A DNA stretch of 64,000 bases from Anastatus disparis (Eukaryota > Arthropoda > Insecta > Hymenoptera > Eupelmidae): assembly GCA_017163975.1 (NCBI GenBank), contig JAFFSR010000237.1, positions 434,001 to 498,000 on the forward strand. Reading direction: 5' to 3'. Numbering within the stretch: the first letter of the stretch is position 1; each line of letters opens with the position of its first letter. The translations under genes and the position numbers were made by a program. Positions 38,411 through 49,740 of the stretch are shown in pieces. Under the pieces are notes generated by a model. That model had not been told where the DNA came from, did no database searches, and saw only the letters and a program-made list of their open reading frames with translations.

Positions 38411-38590
38411 GAGGTCTTCAATGGCTCACTCGGTAAAGTAATAGGCTCGTAACCCAAGGGCCCGAGTTCGAATTCGATTGATACAAGCACTACTGTATTT
38501 TACATGTGCTTTGTTCACAAACACTGACGACCTCCGTCGCTAATTAGCATCACAATCATAGCATACATATAACGAAGTTTAATACATCGT
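38411..38590 (+). mobile_element. tRNA-derived SINE, copy 2
   Basis: Same family: ATGGCTCACTCGGTAAAG (A box), CTCGTAA anticodon loop, GAGTTCGAATTCG (B box), then ATACAAGCACTACTGTA, GTGCTTTGTTCACAAACAC, GACCTCCGTCGCTAATTAGC and ATCATAGCATACATATAACG. A few bases are missing between the B box and the body. Confidence 0.85.
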
Positions 38591-40560
38591 TCATATGCGG
38601 TTCTCCTGTTCCTTTCAGCTCGTACTCCTCGAGGTTTAAAATCTAAAAATTAACACATATTGCTTTCTCATGGAGAATATTGTATTTTTTATTTGAGCTG
38701 CTTATGGCCTATGATCTCATTCTGTAAATTATACTATTTATGTTACATTTTTTTATAAAATTAATTATATAAATTAATGTTATCATTCTTAGCTTGAAAC
38801 AGCATCATAAAATAGTTAATGGTTGCAAATATTTAACCGTATTTAGTATATTTCAAAACACTTTAAAATATTTAGTAAAATATAAATAATCAGAGAAAAC
38901 GAGGACAAATATTTATCATCAAGAAATAATTTGACTTGAATTATTTTTTTTCAAATAATACTTATGTGATGGGACCAAAGATTTTAAACAACAAACTATC
39001 AACATTAAATTTACAGCAATTTTTTTTATTCACAATTCATCTTACAATTATTTTATGAAAAAAAAAATTAACACAATAATGAACAATATTATATTACAGA
39101 AAACTTACTTGAATTCATACTATTTAAGAAAATTACAATGCAATAAGAATTTCATTTTAATGAACTTCTTCATAAAAACGCAGAAAGTAAAAAAAATTTT
39201 TTTGAATAAAATAATAGCAGAATAATAATTTACGTAATATATATTAGAACAAGTTGCCTAAAGGCATCTATGCTTTTTATTAAAAAAAAAAAAAATATGT
39301 CTAACGAATTGCCATCTCACTTTCTTCTTTATGCACAGACCAATGTACATTAACGCAACGAGGCGTAAAACCCTAGTACCCACGATTACACCTACAAAAA
39401 AAAATAAAAAAAAGAAGAAAAAATAAGGGGCTAACGTTCTCTTGCTTTCACGTTTGCTCTCTTTGAAAACACGTCAAAGTTCCGCGCGGTATATATTTCC
39501 CAACGTGTAGCGTTGAGGTTTTTTTCATTTGCTTGACGAATTATTCTTGGCCGGAAGTGACAGAATATCATGACTATATAACTGTCTGGAAAAGTCATAA
39601 AATTCTGAAATTCTTTTTAGAAGCGTATGAAGTTTGCTCTGAATAAAAGGAGACTTGATTACGGAATTACATTCTTTTTTCAGTAGTTTTAAGTATGATG
39701 AATTTGTACCTTAAAAGAATCTAGAAAGTAGAATTCATTAATTTTTTCATAAAGAAATTTAAATATATAAAGAACTATTTTAAGGTTTCAAAACAAAGAA
39801 AAAAAAATAATTCCATTTTTATTATATAATATTTATAATGATATTATTAATAAAATTGGCAATCGAGTAATTTTAAAAATTTTAGTACATTCAACAATTA
39901 AAAAAGTTTATTGTCGTTCTAAATTTTTCAACTTTTAGTTCAAAATTGCTACACTTTTCAGGTGAATGGTACTTCAGTTTCTCCCTTCACTTCATTTCAC
40001 CACGGACTAGTTTAGTTTTAATACGAAATGAACATTTTATAAAATTTTAATTTTTAACTCATGTCAAAGTTATTAAAAATCAAATAAAATATGAAAATTT
40101 TGCGTTTTCAAAAGTAAATGAAAATACATAAGAAAATATTTTCAAACTGAAAATAATATCTTTTATTTTTTTAAAACAACTCTTTACTTTTCTTTCCAAC
40201 TTCCTCTTCACCAATTTTAACTTCGTTACGCCACTTACAAACTTTTTATAACAGAAATAAGAACTTAATAAATATTAAACTTTCAAGTAATTTTTTTATA
40301 TTTTACAATTACTAATTACTTTTGTAATTCATAAAATAGGACATGATTATAATTGACAAGAAGAACCGATATTACTTTATCTAATTTTAAAAATGAATTA
40401 AAAACTTTTATGAATTTTATTAATTTTATTTAAAAATTACTTATTTTTTAATAGCAATTAAATGTTTAACAACAATTTACTTAATTATAAAATAACATTT
40501 ATCATTTCTGATCGAAGTTTTAAAATTAATAGTATAACTATTAAAAATGCTTGAGCAAAA
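38591..40560. other. AT-rich with one small island
   Basis: A GC-richer patch at about 39310-39560 (GTTCCGCGCGGTATATATTT) without a coding frame. The remainder is A/T-rich filler. Confidence 0.45.
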
Positions 40561-41660
40561 TTTTTTTATCACAAACGTACATGCACGCATTTACCCTGTC
40601 AACCAGAAAATCTATGCATAAAGAAATACAAAAATTAAATCTTTTTCCATCTTTTTTATCCTCTCACTCTTAATCTTTTCCATGCCTCATCTCTTTCACT
40701 CTCATTCTCATACAAATATTAAATTCTCTTTCTCTCTTTAACTTTTTATTTCTCTCTTTCTCTCTCTTTCCTTAACTCTAACGGTAACTCGCGTCTCTAG
40801 CGTCGGATTGGCATAATCTTTCAAATGTCTCGTTTCCCGCGATCATTGCGGGATGTCGTTATACGAGTCGAGAATAAAAGGGACGAGAGAAGAAGGCAAG
40901 AGAGAAAGATAAAGCGAGAGAAAAGGAACTCTTTTTAGAATAGAACGAGAGCAGAGAGAGGAAAAAAAGGAGAGAGAGAAGGATGGATAGAAAGAGAGAG
41001 GAGATTCGCGGACGCGAAAAGTTTGAAGCTTAATATTTAACGAGGGAGCCGCGAGATAAAGAGAGAAAGAAGGAGAAAGTCAGTCTAGGCAGATTTATAT
41101 CTCAATTCTTTCAATAAGATAGAAAGAGATGAAAAGTTTAGCAAGTGGAGAAAAGTCGTATTACGTAATCCCCTTTTGAAGCCGTATTCCGTTCGCCATT
41201 AAGGAGCTTCTCTCTTTCTCTCTCTCTTAAACTTTTCTTATATCATACTCTCTTTCTTTTTTTTACTAACCTCCTCTCTCTCTCTCTCTTCTTGAAACTT
41301 TAATAATAAATCTTGAGATTTTCTATGCTCTGTGGCAAAAGATCGCGTTACGTTAAGAAAGGTAAGCCTCCTGTTACCCCCCTTCTCTCCAACCGCAAGG
41401 CTTCTAATGTGGCTGCTTGCTGGGAGGAGAGAAAGAGGTGAGAAAAGTCTCGTTAACGAGAAACACCCTTCCCACTTCCCATCCCCCTCTCGCATGAGAC
41501 TATAATATATAAGAAGGAAGGGTATAATGTAAGGCGTTTTACTCTCAACTCTATTGACATTACAATATATATATATATATATATATTTTTTGAAAGAACC
41601 ACAAAACTGATCTTGGTGGTCGTAATACAGCTTTGCTTTACCCACTAGTATAGAGCCAAT
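40561..41660. other. Polypyrimidine/polypurine island, no gene supported
   Basis: CT-rich 40660-40770, GA-rich 40860-41150, then CT-rich again 41205-41290, and a TA microsatellite at 41565-41586. The 135-codon - strand frame (41238-41645) runs through the microsatellite (YIYIYIY) and a GAGA tract (EEREREE), so it is not accepted as a gene. GAGA-binding regulatory DNA is a plausible alternative. Confidence 0.4.
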
Positions 41661-44600
41661 GCAAATTTAGTTTATAAATTCACTTTTAGTTGAATATAGA
41701 CGAAGTTGGTTGGCGTCATTATTGGAATTTTTTTCCTCAGAAGATCGAAATAGGTTTAACTAAAAGTCAAAAGTTGCGAAGAAGAAAATTTATAATTTTT
41801 TAAATAATTAAAAGAAAAGAAAAAGTTTTGTGATAAGTTTGGATGCAGCAAAATTGTTATTGATAAAATTTCTTTAAAATACGTTTAAAATAAATAAAAG
41901 TGTTGTAAATTTTTTCGTTTTTTTAATTTTGCAATGTCCTCTCTTTTGAATTTTTCTTATTGAAATAAAATTTTATCATTCTCTATAAAATCATAAATTT
42001 AATTCTATTATTCGTCTCAATTGAAAATATTAATTACGAAATTAGCTTCCTTTCAGAAATATTGATTTGGTGTTAAATGTTATGAAATTACTAATATTAG
42101 GTAAGTGTAGAAATAGAATGAGACCTAAATAACATGAAACTAATCATATTAATCAATTCAGCAAATCATTATTACCTGCACAAATTTGTCTTGATAAATC
42201 TTGACGTTTTCAACGCATAAGTTCTAATCTGACAATTAATACCACGTTTTTAAGCAGCCAATCAAAATGCATAGTAACCGAGAAGCAAGTTCAATCCGTC
42301 GTACCCTTACCCCTAAATTCGCATAATATAGATGTTCTTTCCTGTCAGATTAGCAATTCGATATAGCTACAAAGGTTGGCGCTATCGAATTGCAATAGTG
42401 AAATTTGGGGTGCACGATATTTGAAGATTTCGGTAATAGTACTAAATTTATTTTCATCATTTTTACAATGTAAGAAATTAAATCATTATAAAAATCTATA
42501 GAAAATTTTACTACAAATATTTAAAAAACTTCATTATTTTAATACCTATTGTAAAAAAATCTCAAATACTTTTTTTCAGTATCGACTAAATGTCTCACTT
42601 TTATGAATTTCCAAGCAATAGTCAAAATAGTAAAGAAATTGATAGATCAGATGTAATCATCGATAAATGAAAACCATTTATTTCATGTTCAAATGTCAAA
42701 ATTATGCTAGATTATTATAAAAAAAATATGCTCTAAATACATTATCTATTAAATTTTTAAATTGTAATAATATTTATTGTACAAGATTTAAGAAATGTAC
42801 AATATTGTTGTAAAAAAATGCAAATTATAATAAAATTTGTTTTTAATGTTATATTAATTTTACAATTCAAAGTAAGATATCAAGGTAAAATTTATAATTA
42901 AGGTTGCCATTTTGAAGTAGGCGTGTCAATAAAACCGGTTTTTAAACTTGTTCTGTATTTCAAATATCACGAATATATTGATTTTTAAATAGGGTATTTT
43001 TTGCTTTAAAAAAAGCATAAAATTCATCGCAATAATTTGTTTTAATCCGTTATTGTTATTGTAAATACAAGCACAAATAAATGAAAATTTGGAGCAATTC
43101 AAATAAATTATTTTCATAAAAGTCATACAGCTAATATCATAAAATTTCAGATTTTAAAATGGCTCTTATAAAAAACTATATAAAAAAACTGAAGTTGAAA
43201 TATTGGCATTAATAAATTGGCATCAAAAAAGGGATATCATTATAGATGCTAGAAACAAAATGATTACAATACAAAGTGATAATATATTGTTAACCATTGT
43301 ATTTATAAATTTATAAAAATGTTTAAATATAACAGAAAAAATTTTTTTAATTAAAATGCATGATCTCAAAAATTAATTCGTCCCATTATTCACAGAATAA
43401 AACAAATCAGAGATTGTTGAGAAAAAAAAGTGTAATTGAATTTACAAAATAATTAAAAGCAAAGGGATACAACGTGTGCTGTTAATAACGGGGGATGTAG
43501 TAATTTAAATATACTTTTAATGGTTGTGTAAACTTAACATTATTTTTTGGCTTACAATTAAAATTTTATATTTGTAACGAAAATTTTAATTAAAAAGTCA
43601 TGTAAATAATTATTGTAAATTATTTATGTTTCATGTATTAAAAAAATATAAATTTCATCAATTTATTTATACATGAAGATACAAACGTGATGATTGGTAA
43701 TTAATTTTAAGGTTCATTATATTTATGTAATATATTAATAATACCAAAATGTATAGCAAACTGCTTCGAAGAAGATCCTATCGCAAAGTGCGAATCAAAA
43801 AAATCCTAAGTCCTTTTTGGTTGAGTTTTAACATAAAACCTTTTTTAGACAAATTTTGAAATAGGGCCATTTTTAGATAATTTTGGGATAAAACTTTCTT
43901 TGAGGTAAGTAGCGATATAGTATCAAAAAATAAGTATAGGAAACTATTTTTATATAAATTTTACATAACAATTAAATTAAAACACACTTACATTTGTTTA
44001 GGACACATTATATTAACAATGTGTTATTAATACACATGTTATTAGTTGGAGATCACTTTATTGAAACAAAATTGTTGTACAAACTGTGCCAAAACTTCAA
44101 ATATTTGAGATTTAAGATTATCTATTTTATGAAAGTATGTTTTATGATGCTCTAAAAAAATATGGACTTTTCGACATTTTTCTGTTTTAAAGTATGATAA
44201 ATATGTAGAAATTATAATACATATTGTTATATAATTATCATAAAATGCACCACTTTACAAGTAAAGAATGTCAAATTAATTACGTGATTACAGCACTTCA
44301 ACTACCTAGTAAAAACTTTGGTTTTTGTAAATATTTCAATAAAATTTGTAAAAAGTAGATCCCAAACCATCTCATATCTAACTTTGTTTATCTAAATGAT
44401 TTGAAATGGATAAAAGAAAAACTCAAAACAAGTTTTTATTAAGTCTTACTCGTCACGCTAAGATCGTTTAGTCCTAATAATTTTCTGTAAAATCACATTT
44501 CTTAAAAATTTTCTTTGCCATATTAATTTTTTTAAAATACTTTAGTTTCTTGGCTATATAACCTACACTATCTTAAAAAGTATACTTTTGAGAAGCTCCA

Positions 44601-44837
44601 AAAAATCAAGTTACAATATTAGTTTATTTTTAAAACGGTTTTTGTCATTGGGGTGCATATGACTTTAGTGTGTCGAGTACATGATTCCACAGAAGTGTGA
44701 CGAGTAAAGATTAATTTAATTTTAACAAGTGTTTACTTTGTTAAAACAAGAAAGTTTTCAAACGGAAGAGAAAAAACATTTTGGAAATGATGATGAGCAA
44801 CAATAAGATATTCTCTCCATATGAAGAACATACTGTC
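41661..44837. other. AT-rich stretch, only a small inverted repeat
   Basis: Apart from the 42310-42410 inverted repeat nothing is recognised. Frames are short and A/T-driven. Confidence 0.5.
42310..42410. repeat. Small inverted repeat, about 100 bp
   Basis: The inner arms GCAATTCGATATAGC (42353) and GCTATCGAATTGC (42381-42393) flank a 13-bp loop. The outer ends are CCCCTAAATT and AAATTTGGGG. It may be a short MITE; no second copy was found in the window. Confidence 0.45.
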
Positions 44838-44970
44838 AATTTCTCGAGAACCTGAGTTCGAATCCAGCTCTCGACGACCAATTGATACAAGCACCACGGT
44901 ACTATTCATGTGCTTTCTTAACAAAAATATTGACGATCTCCGTCGCTTACATTTTATCATGCTTTTAATG
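44838..44970 (+). mobile_element. tRNA-derived SINE, copy 3 (5' degraded)
   Basis: B box GAGTTCGAATCCAGCTCTCG, then TTGATACAAGCACCACGGTA, CATGTGCTTTCTTAACAAAA and GACGATCTCCGTCGCTTA. The A box and the 3' tail are eroded. Confidence 0.75.
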
Positions 44971-45380
44971 AAAAATATTTGAATTTTACAATTGTACAAA
45001 TTGAAAAATTTAATTTATAATATTACTTAATATACAGTAATAAGAATAGTGCATGAAAGATGTTATGACATGATAAAGATGTTTGTTTGTAAAAATTGTA
45101 AGTTTTTTTTGCGGATTCTAAAAAGATTTACATCCTGTTTTTTAATTTTTAACATAAAATTGTATAATTAATATTAATAATAACTATGTGATTGACGTCA
45201 CAGTAGCTCACTCGGTAGAGCGATATGGATTCGTAATCTCGAGGGTTCGAGTTTGAATCCCGATTTATACATGTACCTCTGTACGTCACATGTGCTTTGT
45301 TTAAAAACACACTGATGACCTCCGTCGTTAATTAGCATCACAATGATAGCACTACTATAACGACGTTAAATAAAATTTAA
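44950..45380 (+). repeat. Duplicated segment, 45-kb copy
   Basis: Shared with 57950-58680, including sequence outside the SINE: TTTTACAATTGTACAAATTG, AAAAATTTAATTTA, GAATAGTGCATGAAAGATGT, TATGACATGATAAAGA, TTCTAAAAAGATT and the 20-mer TTAACATAAAATTGTATAAT. The SINE in each copy therefore belongs to one larger duplicated or transposed unit. Confidence 0.75.
45194..45380 (+). mobile_element. tRNA-derived SINE, copy 4
   Basis: Full-length: AGTAGCTCACTCGGTAGAGC (A box), TTCGTAA loop, GGGTTCGAGTTTGAATCCC (B box), CATGTGCTTTGTT, GACCTCCGTCGTTAATTAGC, ATCACAATGATAGCAC, ending CGTTAAATAAAATTT. It sits inside a block also found at 57950-58680. Confidence 0.85.
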
Positions 45381-46411
45381 AAAAAAAATCTACTATCGAA
45401 CTATTAAAATTAACCTTTTTCGATAATAAGAACTCTTGTAAAGTTATAGAATTAATGATTTTTTTAACCAAAAATTATAAATAAATTTGGAGCTCAAGTT
45501 AGGTTATATTATAGGCTAAAGGCGTCTTTTGTCTACTTCTTCACTTTTTATTTCAATTTTGTTTTTTGGTACTGTTCAGTTACACAGACAACTTACATTT
45601 TAATCATTTTTAAACAGATGAACTGTCCCTATATTTAAATATTATTTACCTATACATATTGAATAATCTTTATAAAGCTGGTAAAAGACAATAATAATGG
45701 TAAGTAGCTCTTTAATTCTGTTAAGTAATAAAAAGTATTTTTTTTTAAATATAATATATTTCTAAGTAGAGTAATAGGATGGATCCAATGTAAAGTATCT
45801 CATCAAGTCAAAGTGTATTTTGTAGATCAAAGCATTATTATATAAGATATTCCAATATTATTAAAAATAAAGTCAATGTTATGAATATGTCATGGTCTAA
45901 TATAGATTTTAAATTTTACAAAAAATTATAGAGTTGTTAGTTGAGAGTTAGTTGAGAGAGATAGTACGTGAATCGAGAATAAATTGCTGGAAAATATGTG
46001 CACTCGATTTATGTTTTTCAACAGCTCTTTATGGGAGGTGGTAGAAAGAAATACAAATTGAAAAAAAAACGTATATTTTTTTCATAATTTGAGATGTTTC
46101 TGCAGTCACAAAGAAAATTTATATTTTTATTCTTTTTTAATTTGCGTTTCTTTTCCCTAACTATAGAAAACCTTAAATCATACACAAAAGTCATTTCTTT
46201 TATTGTAGATGGCCACCTTAATCGACTTCCATCGATAAAATTTATTGCAAATATTGGAGAACTTTAAAAATTTATGTTAAACGCAATATCATTTAGTACA
46301 TATACAGACATGTTTTGTTAGAAATAATTTCACAGATGTAAATTTTTCTACGAGGCACTAAAAAATAGTAATATATGATTAAAAAAATTCAGGTACATTC
46401 TATGTATTATT
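45381..46411. other. AT-rich stretch, nothing recognised
   Basis: No supportable feature up to the palindromic element. Confidence 0.5.
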
Positions 46412-46798
46412 TTAAGAGGAGGCCGTATAGCTCCGTCCTTGTCTAATCTAAATTTTCGTTATTATTAATAAATTAAATATTGTTATACAAAAGTAAGGGC
46501 ATAGCCCAATAGATTTCAGGACGAGGAAATGATCCTATTCTATGAAAAAATATAAAATTTTCAGTAGTTTTCGAGTGAGGTCTGAAACGGAAAAACCGTT
46601 ATCAAGTTCAATTGTTTTTCCGTTTCAGACCTCACTCGAAAACTACTGAAAATTTTATATTTTTTCATAGAATAGGATCATTTCCTCGTCCTGCAATCTA
46701 TTGGGCTATGCCCTTACTTTTGTATAACAATATTTAATTTATTAATAATAACGAAAGTTTAGATTAGACAAGAACAGAGCTATCCAATCGCCTCTTAA
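46412..46798. mobile_element. 387-bp near-perfect palindrome flanked by TTAA
   Basis: Two 185-bp arms (46412-46596 and 46614-46798) are reverse complements with about ten mismatches around a 17-bp loop (CGTTATCAAGTTCAATT). The outer ends are TTAAGAGG and CCTCTTAA, so the element may be flanked by a duplicated TTAA, the target of piggyBac-type transposases. The arms contain GTCTAATCTAAA, TTGTTATACAAAAG, AAGGGCATAGCCCAATAG and CTGAAACGGAAAAAC. It has no coding potential. I call it a MITE-like palindromic element; a second, single-arm copy is at 24640-24749. If transcribed it would form a long hairpin RNA. Confidence 0.85.
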
Positions 46799-47401
46799 GC
46801 AAAAAGTATTCTTATAATACTTTTTGTAGCATCAACAGTTTTCGATGAAAAAATTTCAGAACTTATCATATGAGCCTTTCTAAAATATTGACGTTTAGTA
46901 GTTTGGAGAAGCTGTTACGATGACGTACTATGAAAAGGCGCTATGATTTAACTGTCATATAAAATCAAAAAGGTTCATGTTTTGACATTTTTTATTTAAA
47001 TTTTATTTACAGTAAATTTTTCGAAAAAATAGTACTATTTTTATTTTGCCAAAATAGGACTCTTACAACCCAGTTGACAATAGATACAGTCAGGTTATAT
47101 AGTACGAATATATTTGAATTTCAATTGAGTTTTCAATAAAATCCAAAAACAATTTAACTTATTATGATACTAAAATTGATTGAACAATTTATGCTATTTG
47201 GTTTATACCGAATATTCTTCGTTTGCTGAGAATATTAGCCTGGAAATTGATTATTTTTAAATATTAATGATTGCAGAGGGTAGAATTTCATTATATTTTT
47301 TTGTTCATTCAAATTTTTTATTATTAAAAATGTATTATAAAAGCTGAATTAAGAAAAGTTGCAATTCTTTAAGAATATAAGTAAAAAATTAAATAATAGA
47401 G
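46799..47401. other. AT-rich stretch, nothing recognised
   Basis: No supportable feature. Confidence 0.5.
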
Positions 47402-47500
47402 GGACGATTAGCGTCATCGGTTAAGGCACGCGTGCTGCAGTAACTTACCGGTCGACATAATAGCAACTCAAGAGACGCGGGTCCAAATCCCCGTCAGATC
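47402..47500 (+). repeat. tRNA-like sequence, second SINE family or tRNA pseudogene
   Basis: It contains an A-box-like region (TAGCGTCATCGGTTAAGG) and a B-box-like GGGTCCAAATCCC with T-arm pairing, about 55 bp apart, leaving room for a long variable arm as in Leu/Ser tRNAs. The acceptor ends are not complementary, so it is not a working tRNA. Confidence 0.4.
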
Positions 47501-47602
47501 AAAATTCATGGAAGTATTGTTTGCTAGTCATTGTTTTTCCAGATTCACAAAAAATATGTAAATAAATGATATGTACGTTTAAAAACTCCTAAAGTTAAAG
47601 AA

Positions 47603-47787
47603 TTTTTTTTACACAGGGCGCGTACAGTGGGTACTTTACTCCCTCCCAGCGAAAAGTAAGGTACCCACTGTACGCTGCCTGTGTAAAAAAATCGTATATT
47701 CTCCACGGGAGTAAATGAAAAATACCTTAAATCGTATGTTTGTGACATTTAACATACGATTTAAGACATTTTTCGTTTTTACTCCCT
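47603..47787. repeat. Two hairpins in tandem
   Basis: Hairpin 1 has arms 47603-47640 and 47655-47691 (TTTACACAGG, GCGTACAGTGGGTAC) with a 14-bp loop. Hairpin 2 has arms 47707-47740 and 47751-47787 (GGGAGTAAATGAAAAAT, CTTAAATCGTATGTT) with a 10-bp loop. Both stems have few mismatches. They lie directly downstream of a tRNA-like sequence. They are likely short palindromic transposon derivatives, and the ORF read across them is an artefact of the repeats. Confidence 0.8.
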
Positions 47788-49555
47788 AGATGAATAATAT
47801 ACTATTTCTAGTTAAAAAATCAAGAATAAAAAACTAAAAAGATTTATAGGTAGATAAATAAATATGTGTAAATGCACGCACGCACATTGTGCATATTTCG
47901 TCTCCAAATAAAAGTAGATTTGCGCATGAATAATTCCGTTAGATTTATAAGAAAGAATTAATAGAAATCAATAAATACATATTTTTCTTTCTTTAATCAA
48001 AAGTTAATGAAGGAAAATATATAAAAGTATTACATAACATCATAATTGTTCTATTTTGTAAATATTCTTCGATTTAAGAATCCTAAATGAAACTAACGGA
48101 ATCGTCTAATCAAATCGTGTGTGATTTTTAAATCAGAGAAAAAGAACACTCAAAAATATGTTTTTGTCGAGGGTACGTCGCAATGTGCACTCGAAAATTT
48201 TCTAATTCGTGGGTTCTTATTTATTGTTGACCGCGAACTGAAAGCAAAACGAGAATTGAACTTAAAACTACATTTTCAAATTTTTCGTTACTCTAAAAAG
48301 TATTTGATAAAGAAGCATGTGAATATGTGACTGATAAGTACACAATCGTCATGTCATACGAAATTTTTTCAATCATACAAAAGGGAAAAATACTTACAAA
48401 TTATTTTTCCTTATTTTTTATTATGAGCCTCATAATTTTTATACACGAAGATTCAAGATTACAACAATATGGAGATATTAAAAATTTAATTATGATAATG
48501 ATAGCTTTTATCATTTTGAAGATTTCACATAATAATCATTCTGAATTTATGTAATTTCATTATCGTTTAAATTCATATAAATTCATGCAATCTGATTATT
48601 CTAAAGTAAGCTATAATCAAGTGTATTTTTATTAATGAAATTGATAGTGAAGAGAATATCCATCCCATGAAGCTAATAAATAATGAAACTTATTTTTTTC
48701 TTTATCTTGATCTTTAAGTTTTTAGATGATTTTCATAAAATTATATTTAATAAAAAACAATCAATAAAAAGACATTTTTCTCGTGAAAAAAATCATTTTT
48801 TATATTAGACGAATCCTTATTCTGATTTTGAAAAGATCTTATTACCTCTAAAATTTAATTAATTCATTCTATAATGGTTTATTGTGACTCTAATCACCAT
48901 AGAACTAATTAATAGATTATAATTTTAGGCTTAGGTGCTTCTACAATAAAACCAAAACATCTAACATTCAAGTAAATTATTAATTGATATAAATATTAAA
49001 CATAGCCTTATCATACAGATTCATTTTAGACTTCAACAAATAGCTGACAAGAGCTTTTTGCTTACTAAAAGCATAATGCTATTTGATATTTTCTTTTATT
49101 AAGTAAGAAATTGAAATAAAAGATACTAATTCCAGTTATCTCGTTATTACATAAAAATAATATTTATAACTAACAATGTTAAAAATGAATAACAACTCAC
49201 TCGATACGTACAGTTGATAAACGTAGGATTTTAAACAAATATGAAATAGATGTGTATGAATTTTTTAATGAAAATTATTTACTAACTTATTTATTAAATT
49301 ATTAACTTAATAACTAATCTGTTTCTTTATCAATTGTGTAACAATATTATTTAAACATAAATTTTATATAAGTATGCTTATTATCTATTTTATTATTAGA
49401 GAAAATTGTATTGCGAAAAATCTAATATAATTTATTGAATTCATAGAATTATATTTAATAAATTTAAAATTAAGTTCAAAGAAATTATTCAATAAAACAA
49501 AAATGTGATCATTATGTCAAAATTTTGCAGAATAATTATTATTTTCTTTTAATTT
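47788..49555. other. AT-rich stretch, two adjacent short frames
   Basis: Frames at 48121-48330 and 48327-48554 lie end to end on the + strand. The first contains VFVEGTSQCALENFLIRGFL, the second is hydrophobic. No homology is recognised and I do not call a gene. Confidence 0.35.
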
Positions 49556-49740
49556 AATGTCGCTGTATTTATGCTATCATGACTATGATAATTAGCGACG
49601 GAGGCATTCAATTTGTAAACAAAGCATATGTATCGTATACAGTGATGCTTGTATCAATCGGTTGCCGCGAGTGGGACTCGAACTCGAGTCCTCGAGATAA
49701 TAAATCCATTGCTCTACCGACTGAGCCACTGACAGCCTCA
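49556..49740 (-). mobile_element. tRNA-derived SINE, copy 5 (- strand)
   Basis: Read on the - strand: GTCAGTGGCTCAGTCGGTAG (A box), GAGTTCGAGTCCCACTCG (B box), CCGATTGATACAAGCATCAC, ATATGCTTTGTTTACAAA, CCTCCGTCGCTAATTATC and GATAGCATAAATACAGCG. The anticodon loop is mutated. It is the only copy in this orientation. Confidence 0.85.

Noticed and set aside
41238..41645. 135-codon - strand ORF
   Set aside because: It reads through a TA microsatellite and GAGA tracts, has no recognisable domain, and lies in a low-complexity island.
47421..47431. TAAGGCACGCG, identical to the 5' end of miR-124
   Set aside because: The match ends after 11 bases, no miR-124 hairpin surrounds it, and it falls inside the tRNA-like sequence.
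48121..48554. Two adjacent + strand ORFs of 69 and 75 codons
   Set aside because: No family resemblance. The second is a hydrophobic A/T-driven frame; adjacency is likely chance.
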